64,000 bases of DNA from Blattamonas nauphoetae (Eukaryota > Preaxostyla > Oxymonadida), in assembly GCA_033064195.1 (NCBI GenBank), contig JARBJD010000025.1, positions 1-64,000 of the forward strand. Reading direction: 5' to 3'. This document shows positions 51,671-63,278 of this stretch, in pieces (positions within the stretch are counted from its first letter, which is position 1; every line of letters begins with the position of its first letter). The position numbers and the translations under genes are program-made. The notes under the pieces are model-generated. The model did not search any database and was not told where the DNA came from. It saw only the letters and a program-made list of their open reading frames with translations.

Positions 51671-52337
51671 TTTTGGTCTTTTTCTTTTCATTCAATCACC
51701 AATCTCTGATTTTTGGTCTTTCTTCATCTCCCTCTCCGTTTGTGTCATCTCTTCGTCATCATTTTCTCTCATTCTCTCCCAAACAGCTAAAACACGGGAT
51801 GTATGTCTTTTTGATGCGAACTAGCTCATCCTCGATGAAGAATCATCGTTTGTCGCCTCCCCCAGAAACCACGAGTTTTCTATACCAAATCCTTCATTCG
51901 TTGATGCTTAGCCTTCGTGTGGTGGATAATTCTTGATTTATTTTACTCCAATTCTTTCCTATTTTCGACATTTGCACCATCTCTGAATTGTCTCGTCATT
52001 TTTTCGTCTAAATAGAAGATATTGCACTTCGATCTGGACCGAATACTGTTTGTACTGTGAAATGAACTGTCCAGCGGACACTGCGATTTGATTAATTGTT
52101 TCTTTGTCAGATTCTGATCAAACCAAACTTTGTTCTTCTTCTCGACTGAGAAGACTCTCTTCTCTGCGAATCAAACTCTTGTTCAATAGACTCGGTAAAA
52201 TCCGATGATCCGAGACCGTCATCAGAGTATGGGTAGAGTGACTTTTCCTAACTTGAATCAAACTGAGTTTAATAAAATGGTAGAGGTGCAAAAAATGTAT
52301 AGAAGTCGTATCTTTCCAAGTTGATCCACACTTCACT
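51671..52337. other. Spacer left of hAT-like element
   Basis: Begins as the spacer found after other modules (cttagccttcgtgtggtgga near 51905, as at 39780). The rest is unique, AT-rich and without a supported gene. Confidence 0.45.
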
Positions 52338-52420
52338 CCGATCCTTAGGCATGGGCAGTGGTCGGTCTGAAAACATCGAGTCCAGTCCCTAAAAATAAAA
52401 CAGTCGGCGACTTTTTTGAA

Positions 52421-52493
52421 GTGCCCTATGGTCGAGCGGTAGCATGGAAGCTTTTTGCTCCTCTGACCCAGGATCGAATCCCGTCAGAGTCAC
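52421..52493 (+). other. tRNA-like segment inside the hAT-like element
   Basis: A-box match tggtcgagcgg and near B-box ggatcgaatcc, spaced as in a tRNA and followed by T-rich DNA. A loop cttttttg-like could carry a UUU anticodon, but the acceptor stem does not pair. Either a degenerate tRNA or a Pol III promoter carried by the element. Confidence 0.3.
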
Positions 52494-52767
52494 TTTATTA
52501 TTCACTTTTTTCTTATTTTTGATTCACAACATATCTACATTTTCTTCATCTCAGTTTTCACGAAATTAATGCATATGAGGTCGTGGATCAAGAGTCCCTG
52601 AGTCGGTCTGTCCTTCCCCAACATCGGACAAAAAGTCGGCCTGTCCGACCGACTCCGACTCCTTCATTTTATTCTAACACCTTTTCCATGAATTTAGATA
52701 ATTGTAAAATGGTTGATTATTTCTTCTCAATCCTTAACAATCAAGTTCATTCAGAATCTCACTCGAA

Positions 52768-52977
52768 ATGACTCCTTGTCCCACAGCCGAGTCAGAACGA
52801 ACTATGATCCTCAACTTGATCATCAAACTCTCGGTTGTCTTCTTCGAAGTGTGTTTTCTTCACATTTTTATATTTCTTCTCTTGTCAAGATACTTCGACC
52901 ACATGACAACTGATCACCGAAAGCATCTCCTTCTTCGGTCTGTTTCTTTCATCCTTGATTGTTTCAGTGTCATCTGA
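52768..52977 (+). CDS. Small ORF with hydrophobic segment
   Basis: 69 aa, ATG at 52768, MTPCPTAESERTMILNLIIK followed by a hydrophobic stretch VVFFEVCFLHIFIFLLL and a basic end. Lies inside the hAT-like element. A 41-bp stretch with GT...AG ends (gtgtgttttc to cttgtcaag) could be an intron in it. Probably a fragment; no family. Confidence 0.25.
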   Translation: MTPCPTAESERTMILNLIIKLSVVFFEVCFLHIFIFLLLSRYFDHMTTDHRKHLLLRSVSFILDCFSVI

Positions 52978-53497
52978 TGAAACACGGCCACTTTCTTCCA
53001 CTCCTCGAGACTATCTCATTCGATTCTTAAACTGATCCAGCTTAATCATTCCAAATGTCGTCAACTTTTCTGAAGTGCCCAACTTTCTGAAATGGGTCCC
53101 TTCGTCTCGCTTCCAACTCTCACCGAAGATATTTCATCTCTGCTCCGCATTTATCGCTATGAAACACGACACTATTTCGCAAACAGTCGTGATCTCACTG
53201 CGAAATCAGATTGTGGAAAAGTTCAGGAGATCCTTATTCCATCATCCATTGAATCTGCTCTTCATGCTGATGCACACTCTTTTCAGCCAATTCTGACCAC
53301 ACATCGTTTGCTGGTTTTGAATTTTTGATGATTCATCGTCATTCACCTCTAGCCGCTAATCAGAAACAAAACTCATATATTGCATCAAAATAACGTCATC
53401 CATCGTATGCTTTTCGCCTTTTCCCGTTGATTTTGTCTGATTTCTATCTTATGTCATCGTTGATCATCGTCATTATCATTTGTGGCTCTCTCCAGCC

Positions 53498-53983
53498 ATG
53501 GTTACCTTCCTCACATCATCTGTTGACGAGTCCACCTTTTCATCTATCTTCATGCTCCCCAATCCGCCCTTTATTGACATAAGTTCTGCTTCATTTCCGT
53601 CGGCTGAACAGCAAGACAATCTCAACACACCCACTTCATCATCAACCCCAACAACATTAATTAACACACTCAGCACCACTGCAACTTTGCATGCATTACG
53701 ATCCGCACACACATCAACCTCATTTCGCTCTCCTCCATTGGAAACTGACCACCAAACTCTGATCGCGTCTTCTCCCATCATCTCGTCTCTTCCCGCCCCC
53801 ATCTCTCCACAATTGTCTTCCCCAACATTGCTTTTTCTGGTGATGCACATTTATGCGACATACGCTCAACCGGAACACATCCAATTCTCACTTGACGAAT
53901 TGAGGAATATGATTATCGAAGTACTGTCTGATGGGCAGTTAATACGAACTTTGTCGCACAAAATACTTGAGAAGAATCGATAA
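53498..53983 (+). CDS. Ser/Thr-rich ORF inside the hAT-like element
   Basis: 161 aa from ATG 53498 (MVTFLTSSVDESTFSSIFML). Ser/Pro/Thr-rich first two-thirds, then a plausible helical end (LLFLVMHIYATYAQPEHIQF, LDELRNMIIEVLSDGQLIRT). May be an upstream exon of the coiled-coil pseudogene at 54.1 kb. Not similar to transposases that I know. Confidence 0.35.
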   Translation: MVTFLTSSVDESTFSSIFMLPNPPFIDISSASFPSAEQQDNLNTPTSSSTPTTLINTLSTTATLHALRSAHTSTSFRSPPLETDHQTLIASSPIISSLPAPISPQLSSPTLLFLVMHIYATYAQPEHIQFSLDELRNMIIEVLSDGQLIRTLSHKILEKNR

Positions 53984-54096
53984 CTCAGCAATTTGATGTC
54001 CAAAACGACGGAAGGATGGCGACACAAGCGAACCGTCTGTAGAATCATCTTTCGAGTTCTACTCAACGTGAAGACGAAACACATCGGAGAAATGAA

Positions 54097-54960
54097 ATGA
54101 CTAAATCGAACCAGCCAGATTATCCCCAATTTCTGTCGGGATCATCGACTCGACAAGATCATGAGGATCGAATGACAGAAAAAGAAGAATTGGAAGCGGA
54201 AAGAAGAAAGAAAGACTTGGAGGAATTAAATGCGAAGCAAATCGAACGGTGAAAGAATGTGAAGCGCGCTATCGACGAGAACAGGCAGAAACGAAGAGAC
54301 CGAAACGAGTCACCATTCAATTGGGATTTCGATGTACTCGCTCCTCAAACGCAACCAACTGAAGGACAAAACGACCACACACCTCACACACACTCAACTG
54401 AGACACCATTTCATCTTCCGCATCCAAAACCACCGCCATCCACATCGCGTTGGTCCAACCGCAATCGCCGTCGTTTCCAGTTTTCAACCTTCCGGGTTCG
54501 CCTCCCAAACACATCTTGAATCAGACATCATCCCGAACAGACTGGCCAACAAGCAAAACACTGCAGACTCTCATCCACGCTTCATCGAGGCCGACGCACC
54601 TCAACACGTCCAACCACAAACACTCGTCCTTCACGAAGCCGCTGATTTCTGAGTATTTTACGAAGGAAGAAGGAAGAGAAGCGCAACAATCGTTGGTGCA
54701 GCCAGTTGAGAATGGAAATGTGGTGAAAGGGAAAGAACGAGATCGAGAAGAGAAACGAAGAAAAGAAGAAGAGAGATACAACGAAAGGAAGGAAGAGGAG
54801 AGTGAGTGACAGCTGACGGCGGAGGTGGAGCGGAGGAGACGGAGAGAAGAGGAGGATGAGAGAAGGTGAGTGAAGAAGGGAGAAAAAGAAGGAAGGAAGA
54901 AGAGTGAATAAGAGATGTAGGAAGAGGAGAGAAAGAAGATGAACGACGAGAAGAGCGGAA
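54097..54960 (+). pseudogene. Decayed charged coiled-coil gene
   Basis: Frame from ATG 54097 reads MTKSNQPDYPQFLSGSSTRQ, then ELEAERRKKDLEELNAKQIE, hits TGA at 54250-54252 and continues in frame as KRAIDENRQKRRDRNESPFN to 54519. A second frame (54450-54809) then supplies EKRRKEEERYNERKEEESE and, past its stop, VERRRREEEDERR. One nonsense change and at least one frameshift separate pieces of what looks like a single Lys/Glu/Arg-rich coiled-coil protein. It lies inside the hAT-like element, so it is captured and decaying cargo. Confidence 0.55.
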
Positions 54961-55255
54961 CCAGAACGATGTCCTCATCCTGAATTTTTTCATTTCGTTC
55001 GACTGTTGTGGTTGGATCAATAGAAATACGTGCAAAGGACGGTGAGAAATCGCAATATGTCTGAATGAACACGTATAATGCTAATTCATCATCTTTAGTT
55101 GTGATTTGGGTCAAATGGAGGGAGAGAGTGATGTGTTGTCAGAAATGGGAAAGATCGCGTCGGAAAAAGCAGTCGGTCGGTCGACGAGCAGTCGGACCGA
55201 CCGCTGCCCATGCCTACCGATCCTTTATCCCGTCGCTTTTTCACAATGTCTGGTC

Positions 55256-55299
55256 GTCTTCACAGCCCCCCGCTCAAGAGCAGGGGGGGCTGTGAAGAC
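55256..55299. repeat. Perfect G/C hairpin
   Basis: gtcttcacagcccccc pairs with ggggggctgtgaagac, and the centre (gctcaagagc) pairs again, giving a nearly perfect 20-bp stem. With the following sequence to about 55360 it is an inverted relative of 1405-1506, where the stem has decayed slightly. Located 40 bp right of the hAT-like element. Confidence 0.8.
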
Positions 55300-55734
55300 T
55301 ATTAGTGAATTCTCAAAAGAAACATGGGAATAAAGGATCTTTGTGAAGTGTCGAAACAAATAAAGGTCCTTGATCTCGGCACATTGGTGACATCCCGGAA
55401 ACAAACAGTCTCGAAATTCTACTTAACACCTAAGATTTTGGTATAGAAGATAGATGACAATGAAGATGTGACGATCAAGTCATTTGGAAAATTGGTCATT
55501 CGATCAGAACCCTTAAACCGAGAGGGGTCACAGATCATCGGATCTTGCCATAGACTCATCTTCACAGCACTCCTAGACTCGATCTGTCTCTTTTTTCGCC
55601 AAGAATCGCCTTACTTGAATTCTCTCGTGAATCGTCATTCATTCGGGCCGAGAGCGAATACCCTCGTTTGACATTCATCAATCTCTCATTCTTCGTCCAT
55701 TTCCTGTGCGTGTAAAGAGTTTGACGAAAGTGAA
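55300..55734. other. Spacer before interrupted gene
   Basis: Partly related to 1380-1440 (reverse). The frame of the next gene is open back to about 55700 (SCACKEFDESEMANKALS), so its real start may lie slightly upstream of 55735. Confidence 0.4.
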
Positions 55735-55853
55735 ATGGCCAATAAAGCACTGTCTCAGGAGACATGGACAGAATCTCTCGAATCACTTTTCATACGATTT
55801 GAAAAAAGAGATGAACGTCTTTCTTGGACAGTGTGTTGTTCTTCACCATTTTA

Positions 55854-58800
55854 TAGTGGTGTCACCAATCGGTGTCTTGTCACCAATTGGTGCTTTTCTC
55901 TGAGACTATAGAGAATGTGGTGTGTATGAACTGTGTGAAGTGATAGAGTTAAAGAAGGCCTCCATCCAGAGAAAAACAAGAAATACTGGTTGAGTGTCCA
56001 ATTCATGGGTTAGATCATCCCTCGTTCTGGAAAAGAGGATAAATTAGAGATTATTCACTTCATATTTTGTTTCCTTCAACTTCTTTAACAAACATAAGAC
56101 TTAAATTGACATGATTCGTTTTAGTTGATAAAATGAAATGAGAAGATGGGTAGATCGATCTTGATATGTTGAAGCCCTTCGAATGAGGTCAGGAACGCCT
56201 GCTATTCAGCTCGACCCAACTCAACCAATGTCATCACACCCGCAAGTGACCCTGGAGTGGAGACATCTTCGGCTGTGACGATCGACATCGTTTCTTTCTC
56301 ATTCTTCCAGATCTTCCATCCTCAAGAGTCACTCACCCCATTGGGACCACAGTGTGCAATGTCTTTCCCATTCTCCCCATCCACATCAATCTCTCGTCCT
56401 GTTGCAATTAGATACTCAAGCAGCGATGAGGACACTTCAGTCGAAGGATCATTCCCGAAACGCTTCTGGATCGGTCGACGAGTCCACAGACGGGAAACGA
56501 GAGTGTACGATTTGTGTCGCGAAGGATGTTCCAGACACAAAGATCAGAGCCCCTCTCGGAACAACATTCGACGAGGCGGCAGGGAACGAGAGACCACTCA
56601 GGTTGAATTTCCAATCGGTCAGTTCGGTGTTGTTGGAGAGTGTGAGGGAGACGAGAGGAGCAGCTGATGCCGTGTATGAAACGAGGGAGGTTGATATGAC
56701 GGAGAGGGAATGAGTGCCAGACAGATCAATGGAGAAAAGCCCAGTTGACGATGAGGTGCTGATTCTCGTCTTAATGGAGGATTTGATGGTCATGCTTCCG
56801 ACGATGTTGAACAGAGCGTCGTTCAGAGTGGAAGCAGTTGCAGCTGATCTAAATGAACACGACTCGATCGACAGTGAACCAGTAGAGATAGAAATGAAGG
56901 AAGTTGATCTTTGGTCGGTTCCGAAGAGGATAGCGAGACTGGTCAGATGGAGTGTGTGATCGACCAAAACAGAAAAAGAGGCAGACGAGGCCGTGGTGAT
57001 TGTTGCGATCCCGCTCTTCGATTTGATGGTCTGCTCGGTAAAAGAAGTCGAATGCGGTTTTGCAAGGCTGGTTGAACCTCCGACGAGTAATGTTGATTCT
57101 GTTCGCTTGAGAGACGAGAATCCTTTGTCCAACGTCTCACAAGGAAGCTGAGTGAGTCCACAATTGGCATGATCCTCTCCCTCTCCGTGGACAGACAGCG
57201 TGGTCTCTTGAATCGTGTGAGGAAACCCGAAGGAGAACATGCTTTCTGGAGAGTCAGTTCCGACCTGCCCAACAAACTCGTCCTTCTCGGCTTCTGTGAA
57301 CAACCGTCCCTGTGGAGGCTCGATGGAACTTTTAAGAAGAGCGAATGGTGCTTGTTTGGATGTTGAATCGAGATCAGATGCCTCAACAAAGATGAGCGAG
57401 CCTGTTCCATTTGACGCGATCTCGTCGAATAGAGTGTCTATTGTGGATGAGAATGTCGTGCCGAGCGAGAGATGGATGACAGTGCCAAGAGAGGGATCGT
57501 TTGAAACGTGAACCGATGAGATTGTATGGTCATTCAGCTTAGTCAGAGTGTCTGAGCCGACATCACACGATGTCAGGGATAGGGTTCCAGTGGAGACGAT
57601 GAAGAATGTTAGAACTGCACTGCTTGGAGAAAGGTGGAAGAGAAGCGAGTCGAAGAGAGTGTCTGGCTGGCGCCATTCATTGTGATGGATCCAACTCCAG
57701 ACTGGACGATGACCTACTTCGTTGAAGGAGACGAGATTGAGGCTGATGAGGAGACAACAAGAGAGGAGGAAAGTGCCGTTGTTCCTGCGACCTCAATTGA
57801 ATTCAGGAGTGCGTGAGAGAGCAGAAGCCACTGCAGGTTCCAGTGACGAACATCGAAGTCGATCAGATCCACATTTCGGGTGTTCACTTTGTTCTTTCTT
57901 TCCTGTTTCTCCCGCCACAATTTTCACTGTTGGGGCAAGGAGATGGTACATCAGTGATGTTTCGAACCATTTCTCATTCGACATCAGCGAACTGTCCCGC
58001 CCAACAAAGTCGAGGAGTGGCTGGTCGGGAGAGAAGGAGCCTTCCCAGAGTGTTCCCGACAAGATGGATGAGAGAGACGAGGATGTCACAAGAATCAGCT
58101 TGGGTTGATCTGGGTCAGTTCGGACACAATCTGAGAACGAGGTGGAGAGAATGGAAGTTGGGTGTTCGCTCCTGATCTCCACCAGCGTGTGATTTGTCAC
58201 AGAGAATGAATGGAAAGTTGCGGAAGAAATGAAGAGAGACGATGTGTCCGACGAGCACGAAATGAGAGGAGCGGAGAGTGTTGCTTGCAGTCGAGTCTTT
58301 CGTCTGGTTAAACGTGTAATCCACGATGGTGATTGGCTGACGAGTCGATTTGAGAAGAGGATGACCAAATTGTTCACAGCCAGGCGAGCTTCTTCTTTGA
58401 TCGTGAACAGACTCGCTCCTTCTGCAATCGACGAGTCCACATCAACAATCGAGCGGAGTACATCTGCCGCCTCTTTCTTCGCCGCTGTCGTTCCTTTCAC
58501 AGTGACGTCTTGATCTGCAATTTCAATGTCCTTCTCAGTGTACGTCATGTTCCACACAAACGTGATCGTCTGCGGATAGTGTGTATGATTCTTATACTTC
58601 TGCTTTAGATGACTCACTCCATATTTCAATGTCGCACAGTGGGTTCCTGTCCATTTGCACTTGTCGTTGTCTGTCCCACTGTATCCTCCGAGAGGCAGCT
58701 GTCGACTCCCGTTCACTGAGATCGTTGGTGAGGGGGAGGAAGAAGTTGATGAGCTCCATTTCTGTCGGATCGTTCAGTCCTTCGATCACGACTCGATATT

Positions 58801-60282
58801 CGTTGCTCATTGAGACACCTCCAAACGATGGGATCTGCGTAAGTGTCTTTCCTTCGAAGAGTGACGTACGCATGAAAATAACTTGACCCTCCGAGTTCAA
58901 TGTTGGCTACTCTACCGTTCTTTGACGAGCGGTTCGTGAATGACACGTGAGGGAAGGAGACAGTGGTGTTGATCGCATGAAGAACACTGCCATTCACGTC
59001 TGAATGAATGTTGGCATAGGCGCCATATCGAAGAGTGAATGAACCACCTCAAAAGTCATCGAGAGAGCATCCAACGAGTGTCAGATTCCCATTTCAAGAC
59101 ACAGTCAAACCAGACGAGTGAAGTGTTGTTGAGAAGGAAGCGTTCGTGAGAAATTCAATTCCAAACCCTTCAACGTTGGACGAGATCGTCGTTTGCGGAA
59201 CTTCAAATGATCCACTTCCAATGTTGATGAAGTTCGTCCCACTTCATGATTTCCAGAGTGCTGTGCTGAGTGATCCGCCATGATTGCCATCTGAACAATC
59301 TCCGCTTTCCCCATCTTCCACAAAGAACACGTTGGTCGGTGGGATGAGAGCTGATGGAGATAGGAAGAGGATGTGCACCCAGACACAGTTTCGACTGGAT
59401 GCAGTGTTTCGAGTTGACTGTTGACGTGACGACGCAGGATGAGACAGTTGGGAATAGTGACAGTGACGGATGGGGAAGGAGTCCGCAAAACTCGAAGCAG
59501 AGTGTGGAAAAAAAGATTGCCAGGAATATCGACTGACCTGGGTGGCAGGAGATTTTGTGAAAACAAGATATCCGTATGAAGCTAAATGCTCGTTCGCATG
59601 ACACTTGTTGCTCCGTCGCGGTTGAGATAACAGTAAGGCCACAAAGTGATGTCTTGAATGCTGACAAGAAGTCATTTGGTAGCGGATTGCCTGATCAAGC
59701 AGCTGCGATCAATCTCTCAAAATATGATCTGGCTACCGTTCGAATAGGTGTGAGTGTCGGAGAGCTTGCAGCGATGCGGTTTTGTGTCACGGATCACAAG
59801 ATTGAATGTTTTTTTGAGCTTGGAAGAGAATCTGAGTTATCCAGGTGAAGAGAACGTTGAACACAAGAACGATGTTTGATCCGGTAGTTGAAGTATTGAT
59901 GAAAAATGTTCGACGTAAAAGTTCAGAGAGAGGCGTGCTTAAATTTCAACTTTCAGAGATGGGAGAGATTGGTATCCCTTTATCTGACAAAATTGGGGAA
60001 ATGACGAAGAATCGATGAGAATAGGATTCATAGTCGCCTTATGTTTGTTAAAGAAGTTGAAGGAAACAAAATATGAAGTGAATAATCTCTAATTTATCCT
60101 CTTTTCCAGAACGAGGGATGATCTAACCCATGAATTGGACACTCAACCAGTATTTCTTGTTTTTCTCTGGATGGAGGCCTTCTTTAACTCTATCACTTCA
60201 CACAGTTCATACACACCACATTCTCTATAGTCTCAGAGAAAAGCACCAATTGGTGACAAGACACCGATTGGTGACACCACTA
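55854..60282. mobile_element. 4.43-kb element, PIF/Harbinger-like, with surface-gene cargo
   Basis: Terminal inverted repeats of about 246 bp (55854-56099 and 60038-60282) in which I saw no substitutions. They begin tagtggtgtcaccaatcggt and contain a small inner palindrome (caccaattggtg). Target duplication TTA (55851-55853 and 60283-60285), supported because the restored site keeps the host frame. TTA targets are typical of PIF/Harbinger, though these very long arms are unusual and no transposase or Myb-like ORF is present. The interior is a decayed beta-helix surface-protein gene on the minus strand. Confidence 0.85.
56330..59675 (-). pseudogene. Decayed beta-helix surface-protein gene
   Basis: Minus-strand coding relic of about 1000 codons. 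Order: TNVFFVEDGESGDCSDGNHG (about 59300), SGTNFINIGSGSFEVPQTTI, FLTNASFSTTLHSSGLTVS, SFTNRSSKNGRVANIE, a CKWTGTHCATLKYGVSHL motif (58650), KCGSDRLRCSSLE (57870), CGLTQLPCETLDKGFSSL (57140), ending near 56330. The Cys-x(4-6)-Cys-x-Thr/Ser-Leu motif and the runs of NxS/T and short beta strands fit protist parallel beta-helix adhesin-like proteins. Three in-frame TGA codons (59244-59246, 59094-59096, 59049-59051) and several frame changes (near 58905, 58720, 57850) show decay. Best intact stretches: 57793-58716 (307 aa) and 56449-57303 (284 aa). Confidence 0.75.
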
Positions 60283-63278
60283 TTATTCCTTCCTGCAGAG
60301 ATTGATAGAATGGTTTGTTGAAGCAGTGATCGGAGCAGAACTTTTCAGAAGTGAACACACATCTGCACCGCCTCTGTCCCTGAATGACGTCCGGATCGAC
60401 CCATCCTCAACAGTTTTGATCGGTTTCCAAATTTTCCAAATTCTTTCATATGATCAGCTCCTCAATCTCCACAACTGGAATCACCAATCGCAGGATCCCT
60501 TTCATCCGACATTTCCACGCTCTGCCGGTTCTTTCTGTGTATCCATCAAACTCTCGAACAGCAAAACCGATTGATTCTCCCACCTGATTCAGACAAACAT
60601 TATATTGTCTTCTCACACATCATAAATGCCCTCGTCGACCATTTCGTGGCTTCTGGCGATCTCATTCTCCTAAACTCGTCTCCACCAGACAGACTGATGT
60701 TTTTGGGAAATTGTTACGTTCAATTTGGCAATATCCAACTTTATTCAAACCCATTTCTCCCGCACAATCTCGCCTTCTCGTTCACTCAACTTGTTCTCCA
60801 TGATCCCCTCAGTCGAAACCTGTTCATTCCCACCCATCACTCATTTCTGCCCAGAGACAATTTCGAGTCTTCGGAACAGCTTCTGTCTGCTGTGAAGAAT
60901 CTCCTTGAAACACACTCGCTGGAGATTGTTCGGGATGTTTATTTTGATTGGAAAGAATGGGTGACGATGATGGAGACAATCGAGAAAGATGCAACACTTG
61001 GGGTCTGTCTTTATTTTTGTTCATCGATCTCTTCAGACTGATCTTTCCTTCCTCCAATCTCGCTGTCTTCGATCCACACTCCTTTCTCTCCAAACGAAAT
61101 ATCAACACATCGTTCACATCTCTCACATCGAAGAGCAGAGTTTGACAGAGTCCGTATCGGACAACCTGAGTACATTCACCACTCATCCCCCAACTGAAAT
61201 AGAAGCGACGTGGCATTTGAGTGTTAACGACTCGTCACAATCGCTGTTGTCACCTTCCATCTCCACGCAAACATCACTCCCCACTTCGGACTCGTCGACA
61301 GTCACGGTCGACTTCACCAGACATAACTATCAGCGCCTTCTGGTGGCGATTCATCATCATCTCGCACGACCCCAGAACACTGTCTTCTTGTGGGACATCC
61401 GTCCATCAGAATCTGTTGACACGTCATTTCCAGCGCCTCATCCTTCATTTGTGGACAAAAACGAGAAATTCGAAACATCGCTGTTCGACGAGACAGATGA
61501 TGCGAAACTCATCGCATCATTCCATCGGTGTCGTGCTGTTCTCAACGCGACGAAATCCACAAAATGCATTGTTCACCTCCGCCCTTTCAAGAATCGGCTC
61601 ATCGAAGGACTCCACTCATCCAACCTCCTCGTCCAGTCCGAAAGCAGCTTTCTCTTCTTCACCATCGCTGACTACCTCCCAACAGCTGACAATCCTCGTG
61701 ACCCTCAATTTCTGGGCATCCAGAAAGCGTTCCGCGATGGAACCCATTGGGAGAAAGTGGCACTTCTCGAGTTGTGGGGTCGATGGTTCGTGAGGGGCAG
61801 GGATGGAGATGGAAACCTCCCAAACGCTTCCGGTTTTGATTTTGAGGGCGTTCTCGAGGCAGATCTGGCAAACACACACCTTTTTGACCAGGTTTGCCGC
61901 CTTGTCAAAGCTATCCTCAACACAAAGATCGATTCGATGTCCTTTGGCGAGAAATTGGATTTTCTTCTCTCGTTTGAGAAGAGGCATCGGATTGTGTCGC
62001 GTCTCTCCTCCAATCCCAAAGTTAGAGTAAGACATGAACGAACTGCACCTGATCGAAGGCCACTCGCAACCAGCTTCGGCTCGCTCTTGTCTGTCTTTCG
62101 TGGCTGTGATTTCCCTTCTGCCCTGACAGAATTCATCACCAACGATAATAACACAATTCCACCCCAATCCTCAAAACAGGTTAATCCAGTTTTCTTCCTC
62201 AACCACACCTCCATCGATACCAAACACCGACACTCCTTCTTCCCGATGGATCTGATGTTCGAACGGTATTTCCGATCGGATCCAGACGCGTTCCTTCGCG
62301 CTTGGCCTGACTTGAGTGTCATCACGTCTGGAAGGTTTCTCTTCACTTTTCCTATCGGACTGCACTCACTCCTCCTTCGATGTCCCAAATTCAATCTCGA
62401 TCAGCACGCTCTCCACCAACTCATCAGTCTGTTCTTCATCAAACTCTCAGATCAGGACACCACACGAACTGACATTCTCGACCTCTTCCGTGCCTTCCCT
62501 CCCCCTCGTCTCATCGACTCTCTCCTCTCCCTTCCACATCTCGTCCGAGCAACAAGTGACACATGGGGTCACTTTCTCAATCTCTTCCGTTCTTTCGGTG
62601 CATCCACCTGTCCGTTCGGTTCGTGTTCGTCTCTCGCCACAGTGTTCAAGATGCTGACACCGTTCGCTTCGAATCCAAAACCAGACGAGCTGGATTTGTT
62701 GAGTAAAGTTGGAGAGACTGTCGTGTCTCTTCACTGGCTCAGCGTTCCTGCACACTTCGACTCTCCCCTCATCTGCCATCTTCCTTCTCTGTCTGGTCGA
62801 CAGCGAGACATCCTCCGTCATCTCTCCTCTCCGTCAGTTATGCCATCATTCAGAGATCGAGTCACCATCGTATCTGTCTCTGTTCGCCTTTTAGCTTCTC
62901 ACGGTCTGTCTTCACTATTGTCATCCCATCTCAGAGTTTCATCATCTCCAGGTCGGATTAGGTCTTGTTGATTATCTCTTCCGGGATATCCTGTGTGTCT
63001 TCTCTCATCACATTCATCCTCTTCCCAGATCTCCTACACCTGCTCTCGTGTCGGTTCTCTTCGAGTTCTTCTATCGATTCGTCAGGATGTCGTCTGATCC
63101 TGTTCGGATGAACTTGGTGGAGTTTGGACTGTTGGACCTGATCGTCAGCGCGGTGTCTCGTTCATCGTTCTTGGATGACTACGAGAAGGGGGTTGCTGTG
63201 ATTGGGATTCTCCTCGACACCATCCGACGAGATTTTCTGAAACGAAGCATGCGGTTCTTCGACTTTCTCGATCTCTGA

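Larger units (their letters stand above)
52346..55216. mobile_element. 2.87-kb hAT-like element with captured coding DNA
   Basis: Flanked by a perfect 8-bp duplication ccgatcct (52338-52345 and 55217-55224). Ends are inverted repeats of about 24 bp: taggcatgggcagtggtcgg on the left and, read inward, taggcatgggcagcggtcgg on the right. TAGGCATGGGCA-type ends with 8-bp duplications are characteristic of hAT elements. Subterminal regions are rich in GTCGG/CCGAC motifs (52400, 52603-52665, 55170-55200), as expected of subterminal binding sites. No hAT transposase is recognisable. The interior holds decayed coiled-coil coding sequence. Confidence 0.88.
55735..63278 (+). pseudogene. Large helical protein gene interrupted by a 4.4-kb element
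   Basis: First part from ATG 55735 (MANKALSQETWTESLESLFI, then DERLSWTVCCSSPFY) is cut at 55853. Removing the element and one TTA gives PFYSFLQRLIEWFVEAVIGA in the same frame, continuing from 60286. Inferred introns downstream: about 60542-60564 (23 bp), about 61001-61034 (34 bp, gtctgtcttt to ctcttcag) and about 62904-62934 (31 bp, gtctgtcttc to catctcag), after which EFHHLQVGLGLVDYLFRDIL runs to the stop at 63278. The long middle exon is a mostly helical protein of about 650 aa with no recognised domain. Total over 900 aa. Apart from the insertion the gene looks whole, so the disruption is recent. Confidence 0.7.

Noticed and set aside
52421-52493. Intact tRNA-Lys gene
   Set aside because: A and B boxes are present, but acceptor, T and anticodon stems do not pair well enough; listed only as tRNA-like.
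52346-55216. hAT transposase inside the element
   Set aside because: Inspected both strands; no BED finger or hATC dimerisation motif, and the minus ORF 54521-55114 is mostly the complement of coiled-coil sequence.
8265-59246. Alternative genetic code (TAA or TGA reassigned)
   Set aside because: Most genes end at ordinary stops and intact paralogues have sense codons; broken loci also contain frameshifts or insertions.
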